Both the position numbers and the translations under genes were made by a program. Shown here piece after piece: positions 26,188 to 35,419 of a stretch of 57,847 nt of DNA. The DNA is from Fictibacillus halophilus (GTDB taxonomy: Bacteria > Bacillota > Bacilli > Bacillales > Fictibacillaceae). The stretch is from the NCBI RefSeq assembly GCF_016401385.1, contig NZ_JAEACF010000006.1, forward strand, positions 1 through 57,847, read 5' to 3'. Position 1 is the stretch's first letter, and each line of letters begins with the position of its first letter. The notes under the pieces were generated by a model. That model searched no databases. It saw only the letters and a program-made list of their open reading frames with translations, and was not told the DNA's origin.

Positions 26188-27770
26188 GGTCTCCTTTTTT
26201 TAAGACGTTTAAACACCTTTTGAATAAAACCTATTGAATGAAAGACGGAGTTCCATTCACTTTGAGAAAATATTTTAAACATAAAGATACAGAGAATATA
26301 GATCACTGCACCAATAAATGAAGCACTCATACTCATCAGCATCGCTTGAAACCGAGTATCAGCCATGAATAAATAGTTCTCCGTCATTTGGATCCACGTC
26401 CAAACACCTGCACTCATCAAAATTAAAGAGATGAATAGTGCAAGCAGTGTTGTTTTTCTGCTTCCGTTTAGAAACTTTGTAACGAACTGAAGTTTAATTA
26501 GTTGTGCAATCGCCGCTGCCATTGTAGCCAATACTGTGGATGCAGCTGCTCCTTCCATGCCGAAAGAAGGAATGAGCACCAAGTTTCCCGCAATTTTTAT
26601 CAATACCGCTATAAGAACGGTGTATGCCGCAAACCGCCCTTGACCGAGTCCTTGTAGAAGTCCTGTTGTCGTATAGATAATTGATACGAAAATAATTGAT
26701 ATACAAAGAATAGCAAGAGCAAGCGATCCATTATCATTTTTAAACAGCATAACATTGAGGTGTTTCATAATACAGATCAGCCCAACTGCTGCTGCTCCGC
26801 CAAAGACTACAGAAATTTTCACAGAGAGTTTTGCAAGTGTTCGAATCTCTTTTTGTTTCTTTTCTGCTACAAGCGATGCCATCTCTGGTACTACAGCAAG
26901 TGCTACTGATGCGGCTAGCACTGTTCCTAACTGAAGAAGTGGTTGACCGCGGTCAAAGACGCCTTTCAGTAGTTTCGCGTCATAAGCTTCCATGCCGCTT
27001 CCTATCCAAACATTCACGAAAAGGAAGGCATCAACAAGCTGCATCAACGCTAAGATCAGTGCGCTTAATGACAAATAGATACTCGTTTTTAACAGCTCTG
27101 CGGCATATAGAAATCTAAATCTTGATTCAGAGCTAAAAGTATTTGTCACACCTTTTTTCCAAAAATACAAAAGAAACAATCCTGACGCAAGTGCACCAAT
27201 AACGGATCCTGAAAGCGCTACTGCTCCTGTTTCATAACTGGAATACCCTTTTAAAACGAAATAATAAGATAAAAGTAAGATGCCTGAAACTCTTATGGTT
27301 TGTTCGATCAACTGTGAAACAGCAGTCAATTGCATATCGCCAAACCCTTGATAGGCTCCCCTAAAAAAAGCGGAAAGCGGAATAAAAAGAAACAGAACGG
27401 AGATTACTTTAATCGGCAGTTCCAAATGCCGGTCTCCCATCCATTCTGCCATGAATGGTGCCGCTAAAAACAAGAATAAAAACGATACTAAACCCAACAT
27501 GACAGATGTCCATGCTGCGGTCTTAATTAAATGATCATCATTGTTCTTCTCTGACACGATCATTTTTGATAGGGCCATCGGAAAGCCCGTAAACGCAATA
27601 GCAACAGCTATTGCATAAAAAGGATAAGCTTGCTGAAACACATAAAAGCCAAAATCACCCGTCATGTTTTGATAAGGAATCCGATAAACGACGCTGAGTA
27701 ATTTAACGATAATGGCAGCTGAAGTAAGCAGCAAAGCCCCTTCCCATACGGAATATTTCTTTGTTTTCAT
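26184..27770 (-). CDS. yabM: Polysaccharide/lipid flippase of the MOP superfamily (YabM)
   Basis: 528 residues with about 14 membrane spans and no large soluble domain. It starts with KYSVWEGALLLTSAAIIVKL, and SVVYRIPYQNMTGDFGFYVF is typical of the SpoVB/YabM/MurJ-like group. It probably moves a lipid-linked precursor across the membrane. B. subtilis YabM occupies this place; its substrate is not known to me. It is first of the yabM-mazG-HU-rqcP unit. Confidence 0.93.
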   Translation of the reverse strand: MKTKKYSVWEGALLLTSAAIIVKLLSVVYRIPYQNMTGDFGFYVFQQAYPFYAIAVAIAFTGFPMALSKMIVSEKNNDDHLIKTAAWTSVMLGLVSFLFLFLAAPFMAEWMGDRHLELPIKVISVLFLFIPLSAFFRGAYQGFGDMQLTAVSQLIEQTIRVSGILLLSYYFVLKGYSSYETGAVALSGSVIGALASGLFLLYFWKKGVTNTFSSESRFRFLYAAELLKTSIYLSLSALILALMQLVDAFLFVNVWIGSGMEAYDAKLLKGVFDRGQPLLQLGTVLAASVALAVVPEMASLVAEKKQKEIRTLAKLSVKISVVFGGAAAVGLICIMKHLNVMLFKNDNGSLALAILCISIIFVSIIYTTTGLLQGLGQGRFAAYTVLIAVLIKIAGNLVLIPSFGMEGAAASTVLATMAAAIAQLIKLQFVTKFLNGSRKTTLLALFISLILMSAGVWTWIQMTENYLFMADTRFQAMLMSMSASFIGAVIYILCIFMFKIFSQSEWNSVFHSIGFIQKVFKRLKKRRP

Positions 27771-27897
27771 GAACTAACCTCAATATTTATAACATTTATA
27801 TTTCCCGGGACGACAATAGTCGACACAATCTGTTTTGAATGAACATAATTCAAGGTATTATACCATAGTCCGTTCATATCGCCCTGCGATACACGAT

Positions 27898-27946
27898 CCA
27901 CCGAGCACGCCCGCGTAAACGAGCACCTGAAACGGAGATCAAGTCT
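27898..27946 (+). repeat. Remnant of the palindromic repeat family
   Basis: Only the right end is recognisable (GCCCGCGTAAACGAGCACCT, then AAACGGAGATCAAG), with several changes from the family. The left half is missing. It lies in the 215-bp spoVT-yabM spacer. Confidence 0.55.
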
Positions 27947-27953
27947 CTAATAA

Positions 27954-27986
27954 CGAAAAAAAAGAAAGAGCAGAATCGCCCTTTCT
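27954..27986 (-). terminator. spoVT terminator
   Basis: 8-bp stem GAAAGGGC with GCTCTTTC (one G-U) followed by a long T-run on the minus strand, directly at the spoVT stop. Confidence 0.88.
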
Positions 27987-28522
27987 TATTGCTCCATCTG
28001 TCTAGCTAAAAATCCAGCTGCAGTTTCAGCAAGTTTTTGCTCTAGTTCTGTAAGCTTCTTACCTTCTTTACCAATCATAACGACTGCTCCGATCGGATCT
28101 CCACCTGCGATGATCGGCGCGATCACGTGAGAAGTGTTTTCTTTGATCCCATCGATCAGCTCAGCTTCCGTTCCGTTCGGTTCCACTAACGTCTTTCTGT
28201 CACTCATAGAGGCTTCTACCACTTTACCGATGCTTTTATTGTGATAATCTTTCTTGGATCCGCCAGCTACCGCAATATATGTATCACGGTCAGCAATTAA
28301 CACAACATGACCTGTACTGTCTGCAAGGCTTTCCGCATATTCTTTTGCGAAGTCACCTAGCTCATTAATTGGAGAATATTTCTTTAAAATGACCTCTCCA
28401 TCTCTGTCTACAAAGATCTCAAGCGGGTCTCCCTCACGAATCCGAAGTGTTCTGCGGATTTCTTTTGGAATGACAACGCGCCCGAGGTCATCAATACGTC
28501 GAACGATACCAGTTGCTTTCAT
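27986..28522 (-). CDS. spoVT: Stage V sporulation protein T
   Basis: Forespore transcription factor that modulates sigma-G genes. 178 residues from the ATG at 28522: an AbrB-type swapped-hairpin DNA-binding domain (KATGIVRRIDDLGRVVIPKE, about 2-50) and a C-terminal GAF domain (about 56-178, HVVLIADRDTYIAVAGG and GDPIGAVVMIG). GAGAGGG precedes the start. The frame is open 40 codons upstream across the promoter and is not coding there. The DNA-binding domain resembles AbrB at 48706. Confidence 0.97.
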   Translation of the reverse strand: MKATGIVRRIDDLGRVVIPKEIRRTLRIREGDPLEIFVDRDGEVILKKYSPINELGDFAKEYAESLADSTGHVVLIADRDTYIAVAGGSKKDYHNKSIGKVVEASMSDRKTLVEPNGTEAELIDGIKENTSHVIAPIIAGGDPIGAVVMIGKEGKKLTELEQKLAETAAGFLARQMEQ

Positions 28523-28611
28523 ATAGATAATGCCCTCTCTTTCGGATGTTGATGAATCATTGATGTAACAAAATGGTTCCTTCACTGAAAGAATGTTCCA
28601 TTTCCTAGGTT

Positions 28612-28641
28612 TATTATTTGTTACATCTCCTGTTCTATTCA
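28612..28641 (-). promoter_or_regulatory. spoVT sigma-G promoter
   Basis: Minus strand -35 TGAATA (28636-28641), 17-bp spacer, -10 AATAATA (28612-28618; sigma-G consensus CATAMTA). B. subtilis spoVT is sigma-G dependent. A 9-bp inverted repeat (28564-28572 and 28617-28625) has one arm touching the -10. Confidence 0.7.
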
Positions 28642-28663
28642 CGAAAGAAAGGGTTATTAAAAT

Positions 28664-31600
28664 TTATGGTGTATTTGTTGTCTTTTCTTTCCTAGCATGC
28701 TTCATTTCTTTTAGGAAAAGATCAATCTGCTTCAACAGATCCAAGTCTTTTACTCGTTTACGGTTAATAATTACTTTCATCAGATTACCCTGCATGCCGA
28801 GGTTTACGTGTCGGCCGATCTTATTGGCGATCTCGAACATCTTCCCGCCATCAACCAATGAAGTCGTCTTTTCATTAAGAATCATGTTCACCGTATCCTG
28901 CTTCTGTTCGATCGTCTTCACGCCTTCTCGTTTAGCGCGTAGTTTAATGCCTGCTACTAAAAGTAAACACTCAACTTCGACTGGATAGTCACCGAAACGA
29001 TCGATAAACTCCTCTTGCAAATCAGAAATATCTTTTAAAGCTTTTGCAGCTCGTACGTGTTTGTACATCTCAATCTTTTGTTTTTCGTCACCGATATAAT
29101 TCGTCGGAATATAAGCATCCACCTCAATATTGAGGTCAACGTCTTCTTCCACTTCTTTCGGTTTGTTACCTTTTCTTTCTTGTATCGCCTCTTCAAGCAT
29201 CTGCGAGTACAGATCAAAACCAACAGAGTCGATAAATCCATGCTGTTGAGCACCTAGGAGATTACCCGCACCACGAATGGAAAGATCTCGCATCGCGATC
29301 TTAAAGCCAGATCCTAATTCGGTAAATTCTTTGATCGCCTGTAGCCGTTTTTCCGCAACTTCTGTCAAAACTTTATCCCGTTGATACGTAAAATACGCGT
29401 AAGCGACACGGTTAGAACGCCCGACCCGGCCTCTTAACTGATAAAGCTGCGAGAGCCCCATCTTATCCGCATCGTACACGATTAATGTATTTACGTTAGG
29501 AATGTCCACACCGGTCTCAATAATCGTTGTAGATACCAATACATCATAATTTCCATCTAAGAATTCCAGCATAACACTTTCAAGTTCATTCTCAGACATC
29601 TGCCCGTGAGCATAGGCAACACGGCAATCCGGGACAAGCATAGAAATTTGCTCTGCCATTCGTTCAATTGAATCTACACGGTTGTATAAGAAATACACTT
29701 GCCCACCGCGTCCCATCTCTCTCTCGATCGCTTCTCGAACAAGAGAACCATTATAGTCCATCACATACGTCTGCACCGGGAAACGATTCTCAGGTGGTGT
29801 TTCAATAACAGATAAATCACGAACACCTAGCATCGACATATGAAGTGTACGCGGAATAGGCGTTGCCGTTAACGTAAGCACATCCACGTTTGATTTTAGC
29901 GTTTTGATCTTCTCTTTATGCGTAACCCCGAAACGCTGCTCTTCATCAATGATGAGCAAGCCTAGATCTTTGTATTGAACATCTTTAGAAAGCAGTCGGT
30001 GTGTCCCGATCGCGATATCGACTGTCCCTGCTTTTAGACCTTTAAGCACTTCGTTTTGCTCTTTTTTAGACCGAAAACGACTTAAACTGCCAATTGTGAT
30101 CGGAAACTCAGAGAACCGCTCACGAAACGTTTCAAAATGCTGCTGAGCTAAGATTGTAGTAGGAACAAGGAACGCTACTTGCTTACCGTCCATGATCGCC
30201 TTAAACGCGGCACGGATCGCCACTTCCGTTTTTCCGTAACCTACATCTCCACAAAGTAGTCGATCCATCGGACGAACGCTCTCCATGTCTTTTTTAATCT
30301 CTTCGATTGCTCGAAGCTGATCGTCCGTTTCTTGGTAAGGGAAACTTCCCTCAAACTCACTCTGTTCTGCACCATCTTCAGCGAAAGCGTATCCTCTGCT
30401 CGCTTCACGCTCTGCATAAAGCTTGATGAGATCATCCGCAATATCTTGAACCGAAGACTTAACTCTGCTCTTAACTTTCTTCCAATCACTACCGCCTAGC
30501 GAATAGATCTTAGGTTCTTTGCCTTCAGATCCTACATATTTTTGAACTTGGTCGATCTGCTCAACCGGAACATACAATTTGTCATTGCCGGAATATTTAA
30601 TATGCAGATAGTCTTTGTGGACCCCTTTGATCTCAAGCGTTTCAATCCCTAAGTACTTTCCAATCCCGTGATTCACGTGAACGACATAATCGCCTACTTT
30701 TAGTTCAGAATAGCTCTTGATCCGCTCGGCGTTCGTCATCTTCTGTTTTCTTGCAGGACGTTTTGCCTTTTTTGTAAATACTTCTTCCTCTGTGATAACA
30801 ACAAGCTTCTGCTTCACAGATTCAAATCCGCTACCAAGATCTCCAAGTAGGATCTGACTCGTCTTCGGTTGAATGTTCTGATCTGCCCCAATGATACCTG
30901 CATCCATCTCATAATCTGCAAGTACTCGTTCAAGCCGATTCGCCCGCTCTTTGTTCATCGCTATAAAAACGATCGCAAATCCGAGTTTCTTCCACCGGTC
31001 CATCTCACCTTTTAGGACATTCATCTGACCGTGAAAATTCTGCATGCTCTTACATTCTACGTTTAAAATATTTTGAGGTTGCGTGTGTGGGACATGCCTT
31101 AAAAACAGAGATAAATATATAATTGGAAATGCCTTCTTATCACCAAGCAATTGATTCGTATCTGGCGAAATCGTAAGGTCTTGTACAAGCTCTCCATGCT
31201 CAAGAAGTGCCGTCTGCCATTCTGCCTCTTCTTTATCCAGCTGCTGACTCGTTTCTTGAATTCTGCCGATCTCATCCATAACCACTAAACTGTTAGGTGA
31301 TATGTATTGCAAAAGGCTTGCCGGTTCATCGTAAAAAAGAGATGCGTATTTATACATGCTTTGAAACTGTTGCTTCTCACGCAATCTTCCTGTTTCATAG
31401 CTGATATTTTCAACTAGTGTCTCTTTTAATGCATCATCTTTAATATTTTTCAAAGTAGATGCCAGCTTCGCATCTATACGATCTGCTGCGTTGTTATAAT
31501 GTTCATCGAAAAGAATCAGTTCTTCGGCTGGAGCAATAGAAATCGTTTTAACTTTATCCTGCGAACGCTGTGTTTCTGCTTCAAAATATCGGATAGAGTC

Positions 31601-32203
31601 GATCTCTGTATCGAAGAGTTCGATTCGAACAGGATTCTTTTCAGTTAGCGGGTAAATATCAATAATCCCACCACGAACACTAAATTCTCCAGGTGTTTGA
31701 ACCATTGATGAACGTTCATAACCCATTGCGACTAATTTTTTTAAGATTTCATCTGAATCGATATCTTCTCCTAACTGAAAAGAAAGACCAGCTTTTTTCC
31801 AAACCTCAACCGGTGGCAAGTATCGTCTTAAACCTGCAACAGGTGTGATAATGACACCTTTAAAAGATTGACTCAGCTGATTTAAAGCCTCGATTCTTTG
31901 GCTTTTTAATTCAGGACTCGATATGGCCATCTCAGATGAGATCAGATCATTTACAGGATATAAATAAACTTCATCTTCAGATAAGAGAGAAGTTAGATCT
32001 TCGTATAGTTTTTGTGCTTGAAATAGATTATGGGTTACAACGAGTTGAGGTTTACCTGTATTCTCATGAAGACTGCTGATAAGCATCGTTCGAGCAGAGC
32101 CTGAAAGACCAGCGACGAGTTGTTCTTTCAATCCTCCATTGATGCCATCCATTATGGATTTAAAGTCTTCTCCCTGACTAAAATATTTCTTCAATCCAAG
32201 CAT
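28664..32203 (-). CDS. mfd: Transcription-repair coupling factor Mfd
   Basis: Removes RNA polymerase stalled at DNA lesions and recruits UvrA. 1179 residues, complete: N-terminal UvrB-like module, RNA polymerase-interacting domain around 490-570 ([18 protein letters not shown]), translocase with Walker [15 protein letters not shown] near 655, DEEQ box [29 protein letters not shown], and the translocation motif region [16 protein letters not shown], ending in the TRCF autoinhibitory domain. It follows the fin gene as in B. subtilis; a repeat element fills the gap. Confidence 0.98.
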   Translation of the reverse strand: MLGLKKYFSQGEDFKSIMDGINGGLKEQLVAGLSGSARTMLISSLHENTGKPQLVVTHNLFQAQKLYEDLTSLLSEDEVYLYPVNDLISSEMAISSPELKSQRIEALNQLSQSFKGVIITPVAGLRRYLPPVEVWKKAGLSFQLGEDIDSDEILKKLVAMGYERSSMVQTPGEFSVRGGIIDIYPLTEKNPVRIELFDTEIDSIRYFEAETQRSQDKVKTISIAPAEELILFDEHYNNAADRIDAKLASTLKNIKDDALKETLVENISYETGRLREKQQFQSMYKYASLFYDEPASLLQYISPNSLVVMDEIGRIQETSQQLDKEEAEWQTALLEHGELVQDLTISPDTNQLLGDKKAFPIIYLSLFLRHVPHTQPQNILNVECKSMQNFHGQMNVLKGEMDRWKKLGFAIVFIAMNKERANRLERVLADYEMDAGIIGADQNIQPKTSQILLGDLGSGFESVKQKLVVITEEEVFTKKAKRPARKQKMTNAERIKSYSELKVGDYVVHVNHGIGKYLGIETLEIKGVHKDYLHIKYSGNDKLYVPVEQIDQVQKYVGSEGKEPKIYSLGGSDWKKVKSRVKSSVQDIADDLIKLYAEREASRGYAFAEDGAEQSEFEGSFPYQETDDQLRAIEEIKKDMESVRPMDRLLCGDVGYGKTEVAIRAAFKAIMDGKQVAFLVPTTILAQQHFETFRERFSEFPITIGSLSRFRSKKEQNEVLKGLKAGTVDIAIGTHRLLSKDVQYKDLGLLIIDEEQRFGVTHKEKIKTLKSNVDVLTLTATPIPRTLHMSMLGVRDLSVIETPPENRFPVQTYVMDYNGSLVREAIEREMGRGGQVYFLYNRVDSIERMAEQISMLVPDCRVAYAHGQMSENELESVMLEFLDGNYDVLVSTTIIETGVDIPNVNTLIVYDADKMGLSQLYQLRGRVGRSNRVAYAYFTYQRDKVLTEVAEKRLQAIKEFTELGSGFKIAMRDLSIRGAGNLLGAQQHGFIDSVGFDLYSQMLEEAIQERKGNKPKEVEEDVDLNIEVDAYIPTNYIGDEKQKIEMYKHVRAAKALKDISDLQEEFIDRFGDYPVEVECLLLVAGIKLRAKREGVKTIEQKQDTVNMILNEKTTSLVDGGKMFEIANKIGRHVNLGMQGNLMKVIINRKRVKDLDLLKQIDLFLKEMKHARKEKTTNTP

Positions 32204-32308
32204 TTCTTATTCCCCCTCTCACAAGAGCTAGTCATTGATTCTATGATAATAATTTCATGTCTGTTTTCAAAAAGATTATGGCTTGTTGACTTTAGGATCC
32301 CTTCATTG

Positions 32309-32443
32309 ATAAGTTGATTGTAGTGTAAGATGCGAGACTCCTGCGGGACAAGCGGTCAGGTGAGACCCTTAAAGGCGCAAAGCGGCAAGGGGCTCACCGC
32401 CTGCCCCGCGGAAAGCGAGCATCTGGAACGAAAATCAACTACT
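32309..32443 (+). repeat. Palindromic intergenic repeat, copy 7
   Basis: Complete copy between mfd and fin. The outer arm AGATGC/GCATCT differs from the usual AGGTGC/GCACCT by a matched pair of changes. The central hairpin is GACCCTT...AAGGGGCTC with a GCGCAAAGCGGC tip. Confidence 0.92.
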
Positions 32444-32486
32444 TTCTAAGACATCAAAGGAATACGAAAGCAGCTATTTTAAACAG

Positions 32487-32526
32487 AAAAAGGCTTTGGC
32501 CCGCTTAGATAGGCTGTGGCCAAAGC
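32487..32526 (-). terminator. fin terminator
   Basis: 9-bp perfect stem GCTTTGGCC with GGCCAAAGC, then TTTTT on the minus strand, soon after the fin stop. Confidence 0.88.
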
Positions 32527-32532
32527 ATTACC

Positions 32533-32763
32533 TTATTGAATAAAGGATTTCAGTGTATGATACTCCGGATTACGTTCTAACGTATCCTGACAATCCTCAC
32601 ATGTCGTTGTAACTTCTATATCTCCATTCTCTTTATAGGAGAGTAATTCCTGCCGTTCTTCGTTACTTAATGTTTCAAATCCGAGTTGTGCTGCATTCAC
32701 AGTATGGTGATCAATCGTACCAACATGTGTTTTACAATGCCTGCACCGGTAATGAATAGCCAT
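32533..32763 (-). CDS. fin: Anti-sigma-F factor Fin (YabK)
   Basis: 76 residues from the ATG at 32763 (MAIHYRCRHCK). Two CxxC pairs (CRHC near 8, CEDC near 56) form a zinc site. Fin inhibits sigma-F late in the forespore so that sigma-G takes over. Length and spacing of the cysteines match B. subtilis Fin. The frame is open 12 codons upstream, but those codons cover the ribosome-binding site AAGGGG. No sigma-F promoter could be read in front of it. Confidence 0.95.
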   Translation of the reverse strand: MAIHYRCRHCKTHVGTIDHHTVNAAQLGFETLSNEERQELLSYKENGDIEVTTTCEDCQDTLERNPEYHTLKSFIQ

Positions 32764-32827
32764 GCACAGTCCCCTTTCGGTTAGCATTATACTAACCATT
32801 ATGAGCGGAACATGTGTAATCTATTCT

Positions 32828-33388
32828 TTAGCCGTTAAACTTATTCATAACTTTATCAAAAGATGTTTCTAGAAAAGCTTCACAAGCTTTTACAGATCGG
32901 TCGATACCATGTTCGATATCTGGAAGTTCCTCTTTAGAAAAACGGTTTAAAACGAAATCAGGAACTGGTTGCTGGTTCGTCGGGCGTCCGATACCAAATC
33001 GAATTCTTTTAAATTCTTGCGTTCCAAGGTGAGCGATCATAGATTTAATACCGTTATGCCCGCCTGCGCTTCCCTTTGTACGAAGTCTTAGTTTTCCTGG
33101 AACCGTGTCGAGATCATCGTACACGACAATCATATCTTCTAATGGAATCTGAAAATAATCCATGAAAGGACCTATACATTCTCCAGATAAATTCATATAC
33201 GTTAGCGGTTTTAATAAGAATACTTTTTCTCCTCCAACCACACCTGTTCCGTAAATTCCTTTGAACTTGGTTTGTTGCATGGGGATATTTAAGGAGTCTG
33301 ATAATGTATCTATTACTTCAAAACCTATATTATGCCGGGTGCCATCAAATCGAGATCCTGGATTCCCGAGCCCAATAAACAATTTCAC
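32828..33388 (-). CDS. pth: Peptidyl-tRNA hydrolase
   Basis: Releases peptides from peptidyl-tRNA dropped from ribosomes (spoVC in B. subtilis). 186 residues with [18 protein letters not shown] at 5-22 (catalytic His20), [11 protein letters not shown] near 60, [13 protein letters not shown] near 93 (Asp of the active site) and [12 protein letters not shown]. Initiation is at GTG (33388) after AAGGTGA. It stands between the ctc terminator and fin. Confidence 0.97.
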   Translation of the reverse strand: MKLFIGLGNPGSRFDGTRHNIGFEVIDTLSDSLNIPMQQTKFKGIYGTGVVGGEKVFLLKPLTYMNLSGECIGPFMDYFQIPLEDMIVVYDDLDTVPGKLRLRTKGSAGGHNGIKSMIAHLGTQEFKRIRFGIGRPTNQQPVPDFVLNRFSKEELPDIEHGIDRSVKACEAFLETSFDKVMNKFNG

Positions 33389-33423
33389 TTTATGTTCACC
33401 TTACCTTCAATTGTCTTATGAAC

Positions 33424-33452
33424 ATTATACACAATTGGCATAACAGAATAAA
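33424..33452 (-). promoter_or_regulatory. Probable pth promoter (sigma-A)
   Basis: Minus strand -10 TATAAT (33424-33429) with a 17-bp spacer and a weak -35 TTTATT (33447-33452) overlapping the ctc terminator. It lies about 35 bp before the GTG start. Confidence 0.5.
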
Positions 33453-33475
33453 AACGCAGCGGTCGCTGCGTTTTT
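33450..33475 (-). terminator. ctc terminator
   Basis: Perfect 11-bp stem aaaaacgcagc/gctgcgttttt, T-run on both strands, just after the ctc stop. Confidence 0.93.
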
Positions 33476-33497
33476 ATATTCATTCATTCTATTCGTC

Positions 33498-34151
33498 TTA
33501 CTTTTCTTCTTCTTGACTGTCATCAGCAACAGATTCAGAGGATTCTGGAGCATCTCCTTCAGCATCCGCTTCTTCTGTTTCTTCGTCCGTTTCTTCATCT
33601 TGAAGTTTTGGAGGTGTTACACTCGCAATCACTTCGTCTTCCTCGTGAAGAATTTCGTATTTTTTGCCTGTTGGTAAGTCCTTAACGGATAAGGAATCAC
33701 CTATATTTAATTCTTCAACAGAAGCTTCTAATTGTTCTGGGAAGTCAGCAGGTAATGCTTTAACATTTACTGTTGCAAGTACACGTTGCAATACTCCGCC
33801 TTCTTTAACACCAACAGATTCACCTGTTAAAACAACTGGCACCTCTGCTTCTGTTTCTTTATTTAAGTCAATTGCTAGAAAATCTACGTGCGTAACAGAA
33901 TTTTTCAAAGGATGTACTTGCATATCCTGTACCATGACAGAATAATCTTTTCCATCTACTTTTAATTTGAGTACGCCATTCTTGCCTACTTCTCTGTAAG
34001 CTTTAATAAATTCAGGCTCATCAACGGATAAAGCTACAGCTTTAGTCCCATAACCATAAAGGTTTGCCGGGAAATGTCCTTTACTTCTTAATTCCGTTAA
34101 AATCGAACGTTTGTCTGTATTTCTTTTTTCGACTGTTAGATTCGTTGCCAT
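33498..34151 (-). CDS. ctc: 50S ribosomal protein L25/general stress protein Ctc
   Basis: 217 residues from the ATG at 34151, 8 bases after AAAGGTGG. An N-terminal 5S rRNA-binding L25 domain (about 1-95; KRSILTELRSKGHFPANLYG, VHPLKNSVTHVDFLAID) is followed by a TL5-type beta domain and a very acidic, disordered tail (TDEETEEADAEGDAPESSES). It binds 5S rRNA in the large subunit under stress. A sigma-B promoter 40-65 bp upstream agrees with its general-stress control in B. subtilis. Confidence 0.96.
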   Translation of the reverse strand: MATNLTVEKRNTDKRSILTELRSKGHFPANLYGYGTKAVALSVDEPEFIKAYREVGKNGVLKLKVDGKDYSVMVQDMQVHPLKNSVTHVDFLAIDLNKETEAEVPVVLTGESVGVKEGGVLQRVLATVNVKALPADFPEQLEASVEELNIGDSLSVKDLPTGKKYEILHEEDEVIASVTPPKLQDEETDEETEEADAEGDAPESSESVADDSQEEEK

Positions 34152-34191
34152 AATGAGATCCACCTTTCCTATTTCGAGTCTCTTTAAAGCA

Positions 34192-34217
34192 TTACCCGAA
34201 CTGAAAGATTTTAAAAC
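34192..34217 (-). promoter_or_regulatory. ctc sigma-B promoter
   Basis: Minus strand -35 GTTTTA (34212-34217; consensus GTTTAA) and -10 GGGTAA (34192-34197; consensus GGGTAT) with a 14-bp spacer. The ctc promoter is the classical sigma-B promoter of B. subtilis. Confidence 0.75.
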
Positions 34218-34289
34218 GTGAAGTTAGAAATCGATTTAGCAAGCACTTCTTAAGCGAAAGTTGATTAGTGTTTTCCATGTTGCTCTTGA

Positions 34290-34380
34290 AAGTAGTTGAT
34301 TTCCGTTTCAGGTGCTCGCTTTCCGGGGGGCGTGCGGTGAGCCCCCAGGAGTCTCGCACCTTCCACTTCAATCAACTTTT
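34290..34380 (-). repeat. Palindromic intergenic repeat, copy 8, internally deleted
   Basis: On the minus strand both outer arms (AAGTTGATTGAAGTGGAAGG and AACGGAAATCAACTACTTTC) are intact, but about 47 bases of the central hairpin are gone: GAGACTCCTGGGGG runs straight into GCTCACCGCACG. It lies between ctc and prs. Confidence 0.85.
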
Positions 34381-34438
34381 CAAAGATGAGAGTAAAAAAT
34401 CTCAAATGCAATAATCTCTATAGAAGAGCTTTATAAGC

Positions 34439-35389
34439 TTAATCAAACAATTTAGATACAGAAAGTTGCTCATGAACGCGAATGATTGCTTCTCCTAATA
34501 AAGGAGCTACAGAAAGCTGTGTTACTTTATCAATCTTCTTCTCTTCAGGAAGAACGATCGTGTTTGTAACAACTAGCTCTTTAATAGAAGAGTTCTGGAT
34601 ACGATCCATCGCAGGTCCTGAAAGAACAGGGTGCGTACAGCATGCATAAACTTCTTTCGCGCCGTTTTCAACAAGTGCGTTAGCTGCTAGTGTGATCGTT
34701 CCAGCCGTATCAATAATATCATCGATTAAGATCGCTGTTTTTCCTTCAATGTTACCAACGATGTTCATAACTTCAGATACGTTCGGGCGAGGACGTCGCT
34801 TATCAATGATAGCGATTGGTGCTTTTAAGCGATCAGCCATCTTTCTTGCTCTAGTAACTCCGCCATGATCTGGCGATACGATTACAATATCATCTAATTC
34901 TTTGTTTGCAAAATAATTTGCTAAGATCGGCACACCAAGTAATTGATCAACTGGGATGTCGAAGAAGCCTTGAATTTGAGTAGCATGAAGATCGATTGCA
35001 ATAACACGAGTTGCACCAGCAGTTTCAAGCAGGTTAGCTACAAGTTTAGCTGTAATCGGCTCACGTGCGCGTGCTTTACGGTCTTGACGTGCATAGCCAT
35101 AGTAAGGCATTACTACGTTAATCGTTTTTGCAGAAGCACGCTTTAAAGCATCAATCATGATTAAAAGTTCCATTAAGTGTTGGTTAACTGGATCACTTGT
35201 AGATTGAATAACGTAAACTTCACAGCCACGAATACTTTCTTCAATGTTAATCTGAATTTCCCCGTCACTAAACTTTGTTACTGAACTTTCCCCGAGCTCA
35301 ATTCCAATGTGCTGAGCAATCTCCTTTGATAATTCCTTGTTAGAATTTAACGTGAAAACTTTCAATGTAGGATCTACATACGTACTCAT
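34439..35389 (-). CDS. prs: Ribose-phosphate pyrophosphokinase
   Basis: Makes PRPP from ribose 5-phosphate and ATP for purine, pyrimidine, histidine and NAD synthesis. 316 residues from the ATG at 35389, after GGAG. Signatures: [16 protein letters not shown] near 44, [17 protein letters not shown] near 98 (ATP site), [12 protein letters not shown] near 132, the PRPP loop [13 protein letters not shown] near 222. It follows glmU by 30 bp, as in B. subtilis. Confidence 0.97.
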   Translation of the reverse strand: MSTYVDPTLKVFTLNSNKELSKEIAQHIGIELGESSVTKFSDGEIQINIEESIRGCEVYVIQSTSDPVNQHLMELLIMIDALKRASAKTINVVMPYYGYARQDRKARAREPITAKLVANLLETAGATRVIAIDLHATQIQGFFDIPVDQLLGVPILANYFANKELDDIVIVSPDHGGVTRARKMADRLKAPIAIIDKRRPRPNVSEVMNIVGNIEGKTAILIDDIIDTAGTITLAANALVENGAKEVYACCTHPVLSGPAMDRIQNSSIKELVVTNTIVLPEEKKIDKVTQLSVAPLLGEAIIRVHEQLSVSKLFD

Positions 35390-35419
35390 TGATGGCTCCA
35401 TCCTTCCCCACTCTTAAAA

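Noticed and set aside
28523..28642. 40-codon extension of spoVT
   Set aside because: It covers the sigma-G promoter and leader; SpoVT proteins begin with MKATGIVRR.
32761..32850. sigma-F promoter for fin
   Set aside because: Expected from B. subtilis, but no GYATA-N15-GGnnAnAnT arrangement could be found upstream; an inverted repeat GGTTAG/CTAACC overlaps the leader instead.
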